A DNA stretch of 7,161 bases from Hyphomicrobiales bacterium (GCA_028865375.1 JAGWKJ010000120.1:1-7161); one strand, 5' to 3'; counted from the first letter of the stretch, positions 1 to 6,636 are shown. Notes: generated by a model not told the origin, from the sequence alone. Translations and numbers: made by a program.

Positions 1-519
1 CATCGCGACGCGATCCGCGGCATCTTCCACGACATCGACCGCGCGCTCGCCGGCTTCATCCGCGGCCAGACCGCGGTGTGCCTGATCCTCGGCGCCTGGT
101 ACGGCATCGGCCTGTCGCTGGCCGGATTGAACTTCGGACTCCTGATCGGCGTGACGGCGGGCTTCCTGAGCTTCATTCCCTATGTAGGCTCGTTGACGGC
201 GCTGATCCTCGCGCCTTCGGTGGCCATCGTGCAGGGCTGGCCGAGCTGGGGCCTCACCATCGCGTGCCTCGGCGTCGTGCTGTCGGGCCAGTTCCTGGAA
301 GGCAACGTGCTGTCGCCCAAGCTCGTGGGCGAGGCGGTGGGCCTGCATCCCGTCTGGGTGATGTTCGCGCTGTTCGCCTTCGGCGCGCTGTTCGGCTTCA
401 TCGGATTGCTGGTCGCGGTGCCGGTGGCGGCGGCGGCCGGCGTGCTGGCGCGGTTCGCCTTGCGCGAATACCTGTCGAGCCCGCTTTACACCGGCCATTC
501 GGAACCGGCCGATGAATGA
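1..519 (+). CDS. AI-2E family transporter (PerM-like permease), C-terminal part, 5' end outside window
   Basis: This is the last 172 codons of a polytopic inner-membrane protein, read in frame from base 1 to the TGA at 517-519. The family (AI-2E_transport, PF01594; E. coli PerM/TqsA relatives) is usually about 350-400 residues, so roughly half is present. Visible hallmarks are an R-G-Q motif (residues 21-23 of the fragment) leading into a hydrophobic segment, the F-I-P-Y-V-G-S signature at 58-64, and the conserved block N-V-L-S-P-K-L-V-G (102-110) followed by G-L-H-P-V-W-V. A long hydrophobic stretch then runs to about residue 150, and the tail is short and polar. Two to three membrane spans fall in 24-80 and two more in 84-150. 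Family members are proposed exporters of small molecules or ions; the substrate here is unknown. The gene overlaps hdaA by 8 bases. Family call secure, substrate not. Confidence 0.9.
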   Translation, partial: HRDAIRGIFHDIDRALAGFIRGQTAVCLILGAWYGIGLSLAGLNFGLLIGVTAGFLSFIPYVGSLTALILAPSVAIVQGWPSWGLTIACLGVVLSGQFLEGNVLSPKLVGEAVGLHPVWVMFALFAFGALFGFIGLLVAVPVAAAAGVLARFALREYLSSPLYTGHSEPADE

Positions 520-1225
520 GGCGACGCAGCGCGCGCTGCCCATCGCCGGGGGCTTTCCGACGAGCCACGCGGCGGAGGACTTCGTCGTCGGGCCGACCAA
601 CCGCGCCGCCGTCGCGGCGTTGCGCGACTGGCCGAAGGCGGGCGAGGGCGGCCTCGTCGCGCTGTCGGGGCCCGCGGGGGCCGGCAAGACGCACCTCGCG
701 CGGGTCTGGGCCGAGCGCGTCGGCGCCCGAATCGCCGAACCCGCCGCGCTTCTGGATGAGCCGCCGATGCGGCTGGTCGAGACCGGCGCCCTCGTGCTGG
801 ACCCGCTCGACGCGCCGACGGACGCGGCGGGCGAGACCGCGCTGTTCCACGCGCTCGAAGCGGTCCGCGCGGCCGGCGCGGCGGCTCTGCTGGTGTCGCG
901 CCGGCCGCCGGGCGCGCTTGCCGTCGTCACGCCCGACCTCGCCTCGCGATTGCGGCTCGCGAGACCGCTGGCCATCGAAGCGCACGACGAAGAACTGATG
1001 CGGCGCGCGCTCGTCAAGCTGTTCGCGGACCGTCAACTGACGGTGGAAGCCGGCGTCGTCGATTGGCTCGCCGCCCGGCTCGGCCGCGCGCCCGACGCCG
1101 CGCGCCGGCTGGTGGTCGCGCTCGACGAGGAAGCGCTGGCGCGCGGCCGCCGCGTCACGCGCGCGTTGGCCGATTCCGTCTGGCGCGCGCAAGACGCCGA
1201 GCGAAGGGACCACACGGATGACTGA
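512..1225 (+). CDS. hdaA: HdaA, DnaA-homologous regulatory inactivator of replication initiation
   Basis: 237-residue AAA+ protein, typical in length for alphaproteobacterial HdaA. In the family, Hda bound to the DNA polymerase sliding clamp stimulates ATP hydrolysis by DnaA and so blocks re-initiation. The N-terminus carries Q-R-A-L-P-I (6-11), a plausible degenerate form of the QLxLPL-type clamp-binding motif. Walker A is G-P-A-G-A-G-K-T (53-60, K59). The Walker B position reads A-L-V-L-D-P-L-D (93-100), with proline following the first acid. The box VII arginines lie in D-L-A-S-R-L-R (142-148), and a sensor-2-like helix covers about 189-206. The long DNA-binding domain IV of DnaA is absent, as expected for Hda. 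The ATG at 512 overlaps the upstream stop. An ATG at 516 lies in another frame whose product has no AAA+ motifs. Position between the permease and ppk1 is, to my knowledge, common in Rhizobiales and supports the call. Confidence 0.88.
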   Translation: MNEATQRALPIAGGFPTSHAAEDFVVGPTNRAAVAALRDWPKAGEGGLVALSGPAGAGKTHLARVWAERVGARIAEPAALLDEPPMRLVETGALVLDPLDAPTDAAGETALFHALEAVRAAGAAALLVSRRPPGALAVVTPDLASRLRLARPLAIEAHDEELMRRALVKLFADRQLTVEAGVVDWLAARLGRAPDAARRLVVALDEEALARGRRVTRALADSVWRAQDAERRDHTDD

Positions 1226-3431
1226 ACTCGACGCCAAGCCGCCGAAGGCCGCGCGGGACGCGGCGGAAGCCGCGGTCTCCGATCTCGCCTCCAAGGATCT
1301 CGCCTCCAAGCCGGCGCGCTTCGTCAACCGCGAATTGTCTTGGCTTGAGTTCAACAGGCGCGTGCTGGAAGAGGCGTCGAACAGGCGCCACCCATTGCTC
1401 GAGCGCCTGCGCTTCCTGTCGATTTCGGCCAGCAACCTCGACGAGTTCTTCATGGTCCGCGCGGCGGGCATCCGCGGCCAGGTGCGCCAGGGCGTGACGA
1501 CGCGTTCGGACGACGGGCTGACGCCGGCCGAGCAGCTGGAGCGGATCGAGGCGCAGGCGGGCGAACTCGCGCGAGCCCAGCAGGCGCGCTGGCGCGAATT
1601 GCGCGGCGAGCTCGCCGGCGCCGGCATCGTGCTCGTCGAGCCGGGCGAAATGTCGAAGCCGCAGGCGCGCTGGCTGGAAGACCACTTCCTGCTGCACGTC
1701 TTCCCCGTGCTGACGCCGCTGGCGGTCGATCCCGCCCACCCGTTCCCCTTCATCCCGAACCTCGGCTTCACGCTCGTGTTCGAGCTGCTGCGGTCGCAGG
1801 ACCAGCGCCGGCTCAACGCGCTGATCCGCGTGCCGGGCCAGGTCGAGCGCATGATCCGCCTGCCGGACCCCGCCCAGCCGGCCGTCGCCCGTTACGTGAC
1901 GCTCGAACAGGCGATCGCGCTGCACGTCGACAAGCTGTTCCCCGGCTACGAAGTCCGCGGACGCGGCGCGTTCCGCATCGTGCGCGACAGCGACATCGAG
2001 GTCGAGGAAGAGGCCGAGGACCTCGTGCGCCTGTTCGAGAGCGCGCTGAAGCGCCGTCGCCGCGGCTCTGTCATCCGGCTGGAAATCGACGCCTCGACGC
2101 CCGAGCCGCTGCGTGCCTTCGTGGCCGAGGAGCTCGACGCCACGCCCGACGAGGTGTTCGAGGTCGACGGGATGCTGGCGCTGGCGGAACTGTCCCGGCT
2201 GGTGGCGGTCGACCGCCCGGACCTGAAGTTCAAGCCCTACGCGCCGCGCTTCCCCGAGCGCCTGCGCGAGAACGGCGGCGATTGCTTCGCCACCATCCGG
2301 CAGAAGGACCTGATCGTCCACCATCCCTACGAGAGCTTCGACGTCGTGGTGCAGTTCCTCGCCCAGGCGGCGCGCGACCCCAACGTGGCGGCGATCAAAC
2401 AGACGCTCTACCGCACGTCGGCCGACAGCCCGATCGTGCGCGCGCTCGTGGAGGCGGCGGAAGCCGGCAAGTCGGTGACAGCGCTCGTCGAGCTGAAGGC
2501 GCGGTTCGACGAGGAGGCCAACATCCGCTGGGCGCGCGACCTCGAACGCGCCGGCGCGCAGGTCGTGTTCGGCTTCATCGAGCTGAAGACGCACGCCAAG
2601 ATGTCGATGGTGGTGCGCCGCGAGGGCGGGTCGCTGGTGACCTATTGCCACGTCGGCACGGGCAATTACCACAACCAGACCGCGCGCATCTACACCGACA
2701 TCTCGCTGTTCACCGCCGACCCGTCGATCGGCCGCGACATCTCGCGGGCCTTCAATTTCGTCACCGGCTACGCCGAACCGGTCGCGCTGGAGCGGATCGC
2801 GCTGTCTCCGGCCTACCTGAAGAAGCGGCTGCTCGACCACGTGGCCCGCGAGATCGCGCACGCGAAAGCGGGTCGGCCCGCCGCGATCTGGGCCAAGTGC
2901 AACGCGTTGGTGGATCCCGAGATCATCGACGCCTTCTACGCCGCCAGCGGCGCCGGCGTGCAGATCGACCTCGTCGTGCGCGGCATCTGCTGCCTCAGGC
3001 CCGGCGTGCCCGGGCTCTCGGAGAACGTCCGCGTGAAGTCGATCATCGGGCGCTTCCTCGAACACGCCCGCATATACGCGTTCGGCGAGGGGCACGGCTT
3101 GCCGCACCCGCAGGCGAGCGTCTACATCTCGTCCGCCGACCTGATGCCGCGAAACCTCGACCGCCGCGTGGAGATCCTGATGCCGGTGCTGAACCCGACC
3201 GTCCACGAACAGACGCTCGGCCAGATCCTCGTCGCCAACCTCAAGGACAACATGCAGAGCTACGAGATCGGCGCCGACGGGCGGAGCCGGCGCATCGAGC
3301 CGGGACCGGGCGAGGAACCCTTCAACGCCCACGATTATTTCATGACCAATCCGAGCCTGTCGGGCCGCGGCAAGTCGCTCAAGGCGTCGAGCCCGAAGGC
3401 CCTCTCGCGCAAGGCGCCCGGCCGTGCTTGA
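1218..3431 (+). CDS. ppk1: Polyphosphate kinase 1 (PPK1)
   Basis: 737-residue enzyme that reversibly transfers the ATP gamma-phosphate onto long-chain polyphosphate. The N-domain begins with F-V-N-R-E-L-S-W-L-E-F-N (35-46) and S-A-S-N-L-D-E-F-F-M-V-R (70-81). The head-domain motif T-P-L-A-V-D-P-A-H-P-F-P (166-177) follows. The catalytic region starts near D-L-I-V-H-H-P-Y (364-371). The autophosphorylated histidine is H459 in K-T-H-A-K (457-461), equivalent to E. coli H435, followed by H-V-G-T-G-N-Y (478-484). The second catalytic histidine is H616 in F-L-E-H-A-R-I-Y (613-620), then S-S-A-D-L-M-P-R-N-L-D-R-R (638-650). All key residues are intact. The ATG at 1218 overlaps the hdaA stop by 8 bases; an AAGG at 1204-1207 could serve as ribosome binding site. 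Residues 22-31 are a duplicated D-L-A-S-K pentad, and the last ~20 residues are a basic, serine-rich tail outside the conserved fold. Confidence 0.97.
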   Translation: MTELDAKPPKAARDAAEAAVSDLASKDLASKPARFVNRELSWLEFNRRVLEEASNRRHPLLERLRFLSISASNLDEFFMVRAAGIRGQVRQGVTTRSDDGLTPAEQLERIEAQAGELARAQQARWRELRGELAGAGIVLVEPGEMSKPQARWLEDHFLLHVFPVLTPLAVDPAHPFPFIPNLGFTLVFELLRSQDQRRLNALIRVPGQVERMIRLPDPAQPAVARYVTLEQAIALHVDKLFPGYEVRGRGAFRIVRDSDIEVEEEAEDLVRLFESALKRRRRGSVIRLEIDASTPEPLRAFVAEELDATPDEVFEVDGMLALAELSRLVAVDRPDLKFKPYAPRFPERLRENGGDCFATIRQKDLIVHHPYESFDVVVQFLAQAARDPNVAAIKQTLYRTSADSPIVRALVEAAEAGKSVTALVELKARFDEEANIRWARDLERAGAQVVFGFIELKTHAKMSMVVRREGGSLVTYCHVGTGNYHNQTARIYTDISLFTADPSIGRDISRAFNFVTGYAEPVALERIALSPAYLKKRLLDHVAREIAHAKAGRPAAIWAKCNALVDPEIIDAFYAASGAGVQIDLVVRGICCLRPGVPGLSENVRVKSIIGRFLEHARIYAFGEGHGLPHPQASVYISSADLMPRNLDRRVEILMPVLNPTVHEQTLGQILVANLKDNMQSYEIGADGRSRRIEPGPGEEPFNAHDYFMTNPSLSGRGKSLKASSPKALSRKAPGRA
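1281..1310 (+). repeat. Perfect 15-base tandem duplication in the ppk1 N-terminus
   Basis: GATCTCGCCTCCAAG occurs twice without a gap or mismatch (1281-1295 and 1296-1310). It keeps the frame and encodes D-L-A-S-K twice (PPK1 residues 22-31), just before the conserved F-V-N-R-E-L motif. Identical codons in both copies suggest a recent slippage duplication in a tolerant linker rather than protein-level selection. Confidence 0.9.
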
Positions 3432-4950
3432 CCGCGCGGAGACCGCCGACGCGCAGGGCCGCATCGCGCTGGGTCCCCCGGTCGCGGTGGTCGACATCGG
3501 GTCGAACTCCGTGCGGCTGGTCGCCTACGAAGGCCTGTCGCGGGCGCCGACGCCGATCTACCACGAGAAGACGCTGTGCGGTCTCGGCCGCGGCGTGTCG
3601 ACCACCGGCAGGCTGCCGCAGGAAGGCGTCGACAAGGCGCTCGCCGCGCTGCGCCGGTTCCGCGCGCTGTGCGACACGTTGCGGGTCGCCGAGGTGCAGG
3701 TGATCGCCACCGCGGCGGCGCGCCAGGCGACCAACGGCCCGGAATTCCTCGCCGCGGCGGAAGCCGCGATCGGCGCCCCGATCACGCTGCTGTCGGGCAG
3801 GCGCGAGGCGGAACTCTCCGCGCTCGGCGTGGTGGCGGGCATCCATTCGCCCGACGGGGTCGTCGGCGACCTCGGCGGCGGTTCGCTCGAGATCGTCGAG
3901 GTGAAGGGCCGCAAGGTCGGCGCGGGCAAGTCGCTGCCGCTGGGCGGGCTCTCCCTGATGGACCTGTCCGGCAAGTCGCCCAAGAAGGCGCAGGCCTTGG
4001 TGCGTGACGCGCTGAAGTCGTCGAAGCCGCTGCAGAAGCTGGCGGGCCGGACCTTCTACGCCGTGGGCGGCACGTGGCGCGCGCTGGCGCGGCTGCACAT
4101 GAGCCAGCGCTATTATCCGCTGCGCGTGATGCACAACTACGCGATCCCCGCGCGCGACGCGATGGACTTCGTCCGGCTGGTCGAGGCGGTCGACGCGGAG
4201 GCGCTGATCTCGATCGCCGACGTGTCGGCGGCCCGGCGGCCGCTGCTGGCCTATGGGGCGGCGGCGCTGGAGGAGATCATCCGCGTCGCCAAGCCGGCGC
4301 AGATCGTCATCTCGGCGCTCGGCGTCCGCGAAGGCCTGCTCTACGAGCGGCTCGACGCGGCCGAGCGCGCGCTGGACCCGCTGATCGTGTCGGCGTCCGA
4401 GCTCAACGTCTTGCGCTCGCGCGCGCCCGCGCACGGCGAGGAATTGTTCGCATGGACCGGGGAATTCCTGGCCTCGACGCATTTTTCCGAGAGCCCCGAC
4501 GAGGCGCGGCTGCGCCACGCGGCGTGCCTGCTGTCCGACATCGGATGGCGGGCCCATCCCGATTATCGCGGCGAACAGTCGCTCAACATCATCGCCAACG
4601 CCGCCTTCGTCGGCATCGACCATCCGGGCCGGGCCTTCCTCGCGCTGGCGACGGCCTATCGGCACACCGGCATCGACCGCGATCCGAGCCCGCAGGTCCG
4701 CGGCCTCGTCGGGTCGCGGATGCTCGACCGCGCGCGCGTGCTCGGCGCGGCGTTCCGCGTCGCCTATGTCGTCTCGGCCGCGATGCCCGGCGTGCTGCCC
4801 GTCACGCCGCTGGTCTGCCGGAAGGACCGCGCGATCCTGACCCTGCCCAAGCGTCTCGCCGCGCTGGGCAACGACAGGCTGTTCGGCCGCCTGCGCCAGC
4901 TCGCCCGCCTGATCGGCCGCGAGCCGGAAATCGCCGTCGAGGGGAATTGA
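3424..4950 (+). CDS. ppx: Exopolyphosphatase, Ppx/GppA family
   Basis: 508-residue protein, close to the length of E. coli PPX. It releases terminal phosphate from polyphosphate; family relatives also hydrolyse pppGpp to ppGpp, and sequence alone cannot exclude this. The ASKHA-type N-domain shows V-V-D-I-G-S-N-S-V-R-L-V (22-33, first phosphate loop), then S-G-R-R-E-A-E-L (124-131) with E128 aligning to the family's catalytic glutamate. The second phosphate loop is V-G-D-L-G-G-G-S-L-E-I (147-157). Y-A-V-G-G-T-W-R (212-219) and I-S-A-L-G-V-R-E-G (296-304) complete the Ppx/GppA domain. From about 335 to the end is the helical HD-like C-terminal domain (L-R-H-A-A-C-L-L-S-D-I-G-W-R, 363-376). The start is a GTG at 3424 that overlaps the ppk1 stop by 8 bases, chosen because it reproduces the overlap at the two upstream junctions. 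Conserved sequence begins about residue 20. Opposes PPK1, so the pair sets polyphosphate level. Confidence 0.95.
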   Translation: MLDRAETADAQGRIALGPPVAVVDIGSNSVRLVAYEGLSRAPTPIYHEKTLCGLGRGVSTTGRLPQEGVDKALAALRRFRALCDTLRVAEVQVIATAAARQATNGPEFLAAAEAAIGAPITLLSGRREAELSALGVVAGIHSPDGVVGDLGGGSLEIVEVKGRKVGAGKSLPLGGLSLMDLSGKSPKKAQALVRDALKSSKPLQKLAGRTFYAVGGTWRALARLHMSQRYYPLRVMHNYAIPARDAMDFVRLVEAVDAEALISIADVSAARRPLLAYGAAALEEIIRVAKPAQIVISALGVREGLLYERLDAAERALDPLIVSASELNVLRSRAPAHGEELFAWTGEFLASTHFSESPDEARLRHAACLLSDIGWRAHPDYRGEQSLNIIANAAFVGIDHPGRAFLALATAYRHTGIDRDPSPQVRGLVGSRMLDRARVLGAAFRVAYVVSAAMPGVLPVTPLVCRKDRAILTLPKRLAALGNDRLFGRLRQLARLIGREPEIAVEGN

Positions 4951-4957
4951 GCTCGCC

Positions 4958-5263
4958 ATGCGCGACCACGGACCGACGGTCGCCGACATCCGGGCGCTGA
5001 AGGGCAAGCGCCAACTCACGATGCTCTACGTGGACACGCCCGACGAAGCGGCGGCGGCCGCCAAGGCCGGCATCGCCGTCGCCGGCCATGTCGGGTCCAT
5101 CCCCTCCAAGGAGTCCTGGGCCGGCGACTTCAAGGCGGTCGGCAAGACGGCGGCCTCGGCGCTGTCGGCCTGCCACTACGTCAAGGCGAATGGGGACCTC
5201 GGCGGCCCGCCGGGGGGCCTCCGGCTCAGGCCGGCTCGGCGTTCTCCCTCCATTCGAGCGTGA
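4958..5263 (+). pseudogene. Collapsed PanB-like gene (ketopantoate hydroxymethyltransferase superfamily remnant)
   Basis: An open 101-codon frame starts 7 bases after the ppx stop. Residues 7-39 (T-V-A-D-I-R-A-L-K-G-K-R-Q-L-T-M-L, then an Ala-rich helix ending K-A-G-I) resemble the N-terminus of PanB-like (beta/alpha)8 barrels. Residues 41-69 (V-A-G-H-V-G-S-I-P-S-K-E-S-W-A-G-D-F-K-A-V-G-K-T) resemble the G-H-V-G-L-x-P-S-K block, which in the family lies well over 70 residues further on. The intervening barrel strands, with their metal- and substrate-binding residues, are missing, and after Y-V-K-A (74-77) the sequence turns into low-complexity Gly/Pro/Arg. Intact homologues are about 260 residues. 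I infer an internal in-frame deletion near 5066-5089 plus loss of the C-terminus. The frame overlaps the rnd 3' end by 38 bases. A short functional protein is possible but unlikely to be an aldolase-type enzyme. Family recognition is from memory of motifs. Confidence 0.55.
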
Positions 5264-6392
5264 CGACCTTGCCGCGCTCCACCGTCAGCGCGATCTCCCC
5301 GCGCTTGAGCCGGAGCGCGCGGGCGCCGAACAGGTCGTGTCGCCAGCCCTGAAGGGCCGGCGTATCGGCGTCGTCCGATTGCGCGATCGCCTCGAGGTCT
5401 TCGACCGTGGCGATGATCTTGGCGGCGACGCCGGCTTCCTCGCTGACTTGCCGGAGCAGCACCTTCAGCAGCTCGACGGTGGCGCCGGCCGCGGCCCCGT
5501 TTCGGCGGGCGGGCAGGGCGGGCAGCGTCGCGGGATCGCGGGCGAAGCCGCGCGCGATCGCATCGAGCACGTCGGCGCCGCCGCGCGAGCGTTCCATGCC
5601 GCGCGGCACCGCGCGCAGCGCCGCCAGCGCGCCGGCGTCCTTGGGCGCGGCGAGCGCGATCTCGACCAGCAGGTCGTCCTTCAGCACGCGCGAGCGCGGC
5701 ACGTCGCGCGCTTGCGCTTCCGCTTCGCGCCAGCCGGCGAGTTCCATCAGCATCGCGAGGTCGCGCGGCTTGCGGGCGCGGCCGGCGAAACGGCGCCAGG
5801 CGTCTTCCGGCTTCTGCTCGTAGGTGGCCGGATTGAGCAGGACCGCCGTTTCGTCTTCGAGCCACGCCTGCCGACCGGACTTGGCGATTCGATCCCTGAG
5901 CTTGGCGTAGATGACGCGCAGATGCGTCACGTCGGCCAAGGCATAGGCGATCTGGGCCTCGCTCAGCGGGCGCTTGGTCCAATCGGTGAAGCGTGAGGAC
6001 TTGTCGATCGTCGCCTTGTCGAGCGTGTGGGCGAGCTCGGCATAGGACACCTGTTCGCCATAGCCGCAGGCCATCGCGGCGATCTGCGTATCGAACAGGG
6101 GACGCGGAAGTTCGCCAGACATTTTCCAAAATATCTCAAGGTCTTGCCTTGCGGCGTGAAACGTCTTGGTGACGTTCCGGTCTGCGAACAATTCGAGCAA
6201 CGGCGCGAGGTCGATCCCATCGGCCAAAGCGTCCACCGCCCAAGCTTCCTCCGGCGTCGCAAGTTGGACGACGCAGAGCTTGGGCCAGAACGTCGATTCC
6301 CGCAGGAACTCGGTATCGACCGCCACGAATGGATGGGCCGCCGCGCGCCGACATAGGGCGGCGAGCTCTTGGGTCGTTTCGATGATCGCCAT
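5226..6392 (-). CDS. rnd: Ribonuclease D
   Basis: 388-residue 3'-to-5' exoribonuclease of the DEDDy superfamily, acting in tRNA and stable-RNA 3' maturation in the cytoplasm. Exo I is V-A-V-D-T-E-F-L (23-30; D26 and E28). Exo II is K-T-F-H-A-A-R-Q-D-L-E (76-86; D84). Exo III is Y-A-L-A-D-V-T-H-L (150-158; Y150 and D154), so all metal ligands and the tyrosine of the DEDDy subgroup are present. An HRDC domain follows at about 205-285 (R-K-P-R-D-L-A-M-L-M-E-L-A-G-W-R-E), and a weaker C-terminal helical region extends to the end, matching the usual RNase D layout and length. The ATG at 6390-6392 is fixed by a perfect AAGGAGG four bases upstream. The gene converges on the ppx operon, its last 38 bases overlapping the PanB-like remnant, and diverges from the porin. 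Confidence 0.95.
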   Translation of the reverse strand: MAIIETTQELAALCRRAAAHPFVAVDTEFLRESTFWPKLCVVQLATPEEAWAVDALADGIDLAPLLELFADRNVTKTFHAARQDLEIFWKMSGELPRPLFDTQIAAMACGYGEQVSYAELAHTLDKATIDKSSRFTDWTKRPLSEAQIAYALADVTHLRVIYAKLRDRIAKSGRQAWLEDETAVLLNPATYEQKPEDAWRRFAGRARKPRDLAMLMELAGWREAEAQARDVPRSRVLKDDLLVEIALAAPKDAGALAALRAVPRGMERSRGGADVLDAIARGFARDPATLPALPARRNGAAAGATVELLKVLLRQVSEEAGVAAKIIATVEDLEAIAQSDDADTPALQGWRHDLFGARALRLKRGEIALTVERGKVVTLEWRENAEPA

Positions 6393-6396
6393 GCCG

Positions 6397-6403
6397 CCTC
6401 CTT
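6397..6403 (-). promoter_or_regulatory. Consensus Shine-Dalgarno of rnd
   Basis: Read on the minus strand this is AAGGAGG, a full match to the anti-Shine-Dalgarno, with four bases (CGGC) before the rnd ATG. It is the strongest ribosome binding site in the window and decides the rnd start. Confidence 0.85.
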
Positions 6404-6404
6404 A

Positions 6405-6486
6405 GCGGAAAGCGCGAGCGGGTGCACGGGGCCGCCGATTCGCCCCTTGGCGAGGCGGGAACCCTGTCGCGGAAAGCAGCCGAGCG
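6405..6486. repeat. Imperfect direct repeat flanking the rnd-leader hairpin
   Basis: GCGGAAAGC occurs at 6405-6413 and again at 6469-6477, each followed by a close copy of CGAGCG (6415-6420 and 6481-6486) with a two-base length difference between copies. The 64-base period brackets the hairpin at 6432-6458. It could be a pair of protein-binding sites or an old duplication. Confidence 0.4.
6432..6458 (-). promoter_or_regulatory. Hairpin in the rnd leader
   Basis: CCGCC (6432-6436) pairs with GGCGG (6454-6458) and TCGCC (6440-6444) with GGCGA (6449-6453). The loop is four bases, with a three-base bulge at 6437-6439, giving ten base pairs. If the rnd transcript starts upstream, the hairpin would sit about 30 bases before its Shine-Dalgarno. 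GC-rich DNA often forms such stems by chance, so function is uncertain. No T-run follows on either strand. Confidence 0.35.
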
Positions 6487-6524
6487 CTTACAATTCGTTA
6501 ACGATGTGCCGCGAAGCGGCCCGA

Positions 6525-6546
6525 TCTGTGACCGAATTGTCACGGA
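6525..6546. promoter_or_regulatory. 22-base imperfect palindrome, candidate operator
   Basis: TCTGTGAC (6525-6532) and GTCACGGA (6539-6546) are inverted repeats matching at seven of eight positions across a six-base A/T-leaning spacer. It lies near the centre of the divergent spacer and overlaps the only -35-like hexamer (TTGTCA, 6537-6542). The symmetry suits a dimeric regulator. The half-site spacing is two bases longer than in a CRP/FNR site, so I do not assign a factor. Confidence 0.4.
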
Positions 6547-6636
6547 ATCCGCTAAAGCGCTGTGCGTAGGCCCGTTTTTGGCGGATTGCGCTGGACTTGG
6601 CCCCCGGTCGGCGTCTTTTTCGTTGCAGCACAGGGT

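Noticed and set aside
1155..3497. A 780-codon open frame on the minus strand opposite ppk1, and similar long antisense frames opposite hdaA/ppk1 (398-1852) and ppx (3379-5019)
   Set aside because: They are compositional shadows of high-GC coding sequence: they mirror real genes with full motif sets and show biased Arg/Ala/Gly-rich products without any recognised domain.
5204..5219. An intrinsic terminator between the PanB-like remnant and rnd
   Set aside because: The stem is only five base pairs and no T-run follows in either direction.
5088..5996. A 302-codon plus-strand frame opposite rnd
   Set aside because: It is antisense to an intact RNase D with all catalytic residues, is of low complexity, and starts within the PanB-like remnant in another frame.
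6488..6502. A CtrA-like site (TTAC-N6-TTAAC)
   Set aside because: The half-site is imperfect and the spacer is six rather than seven bases.
6508..6520. A GCCGC-GAA-GCGGC hairpin as a terminator or repetitive element
   Set aside because: Five base pairs with a three-base loop are expected by chance in such DNA; there is no T-tract and no second copy in the window.
6527..6544. A CRP/FNR-type site (TGTGA...TCACG)
   Set aside because: The two half-sites are eight bases apart instead of six, so the known recognition geometry is not met.
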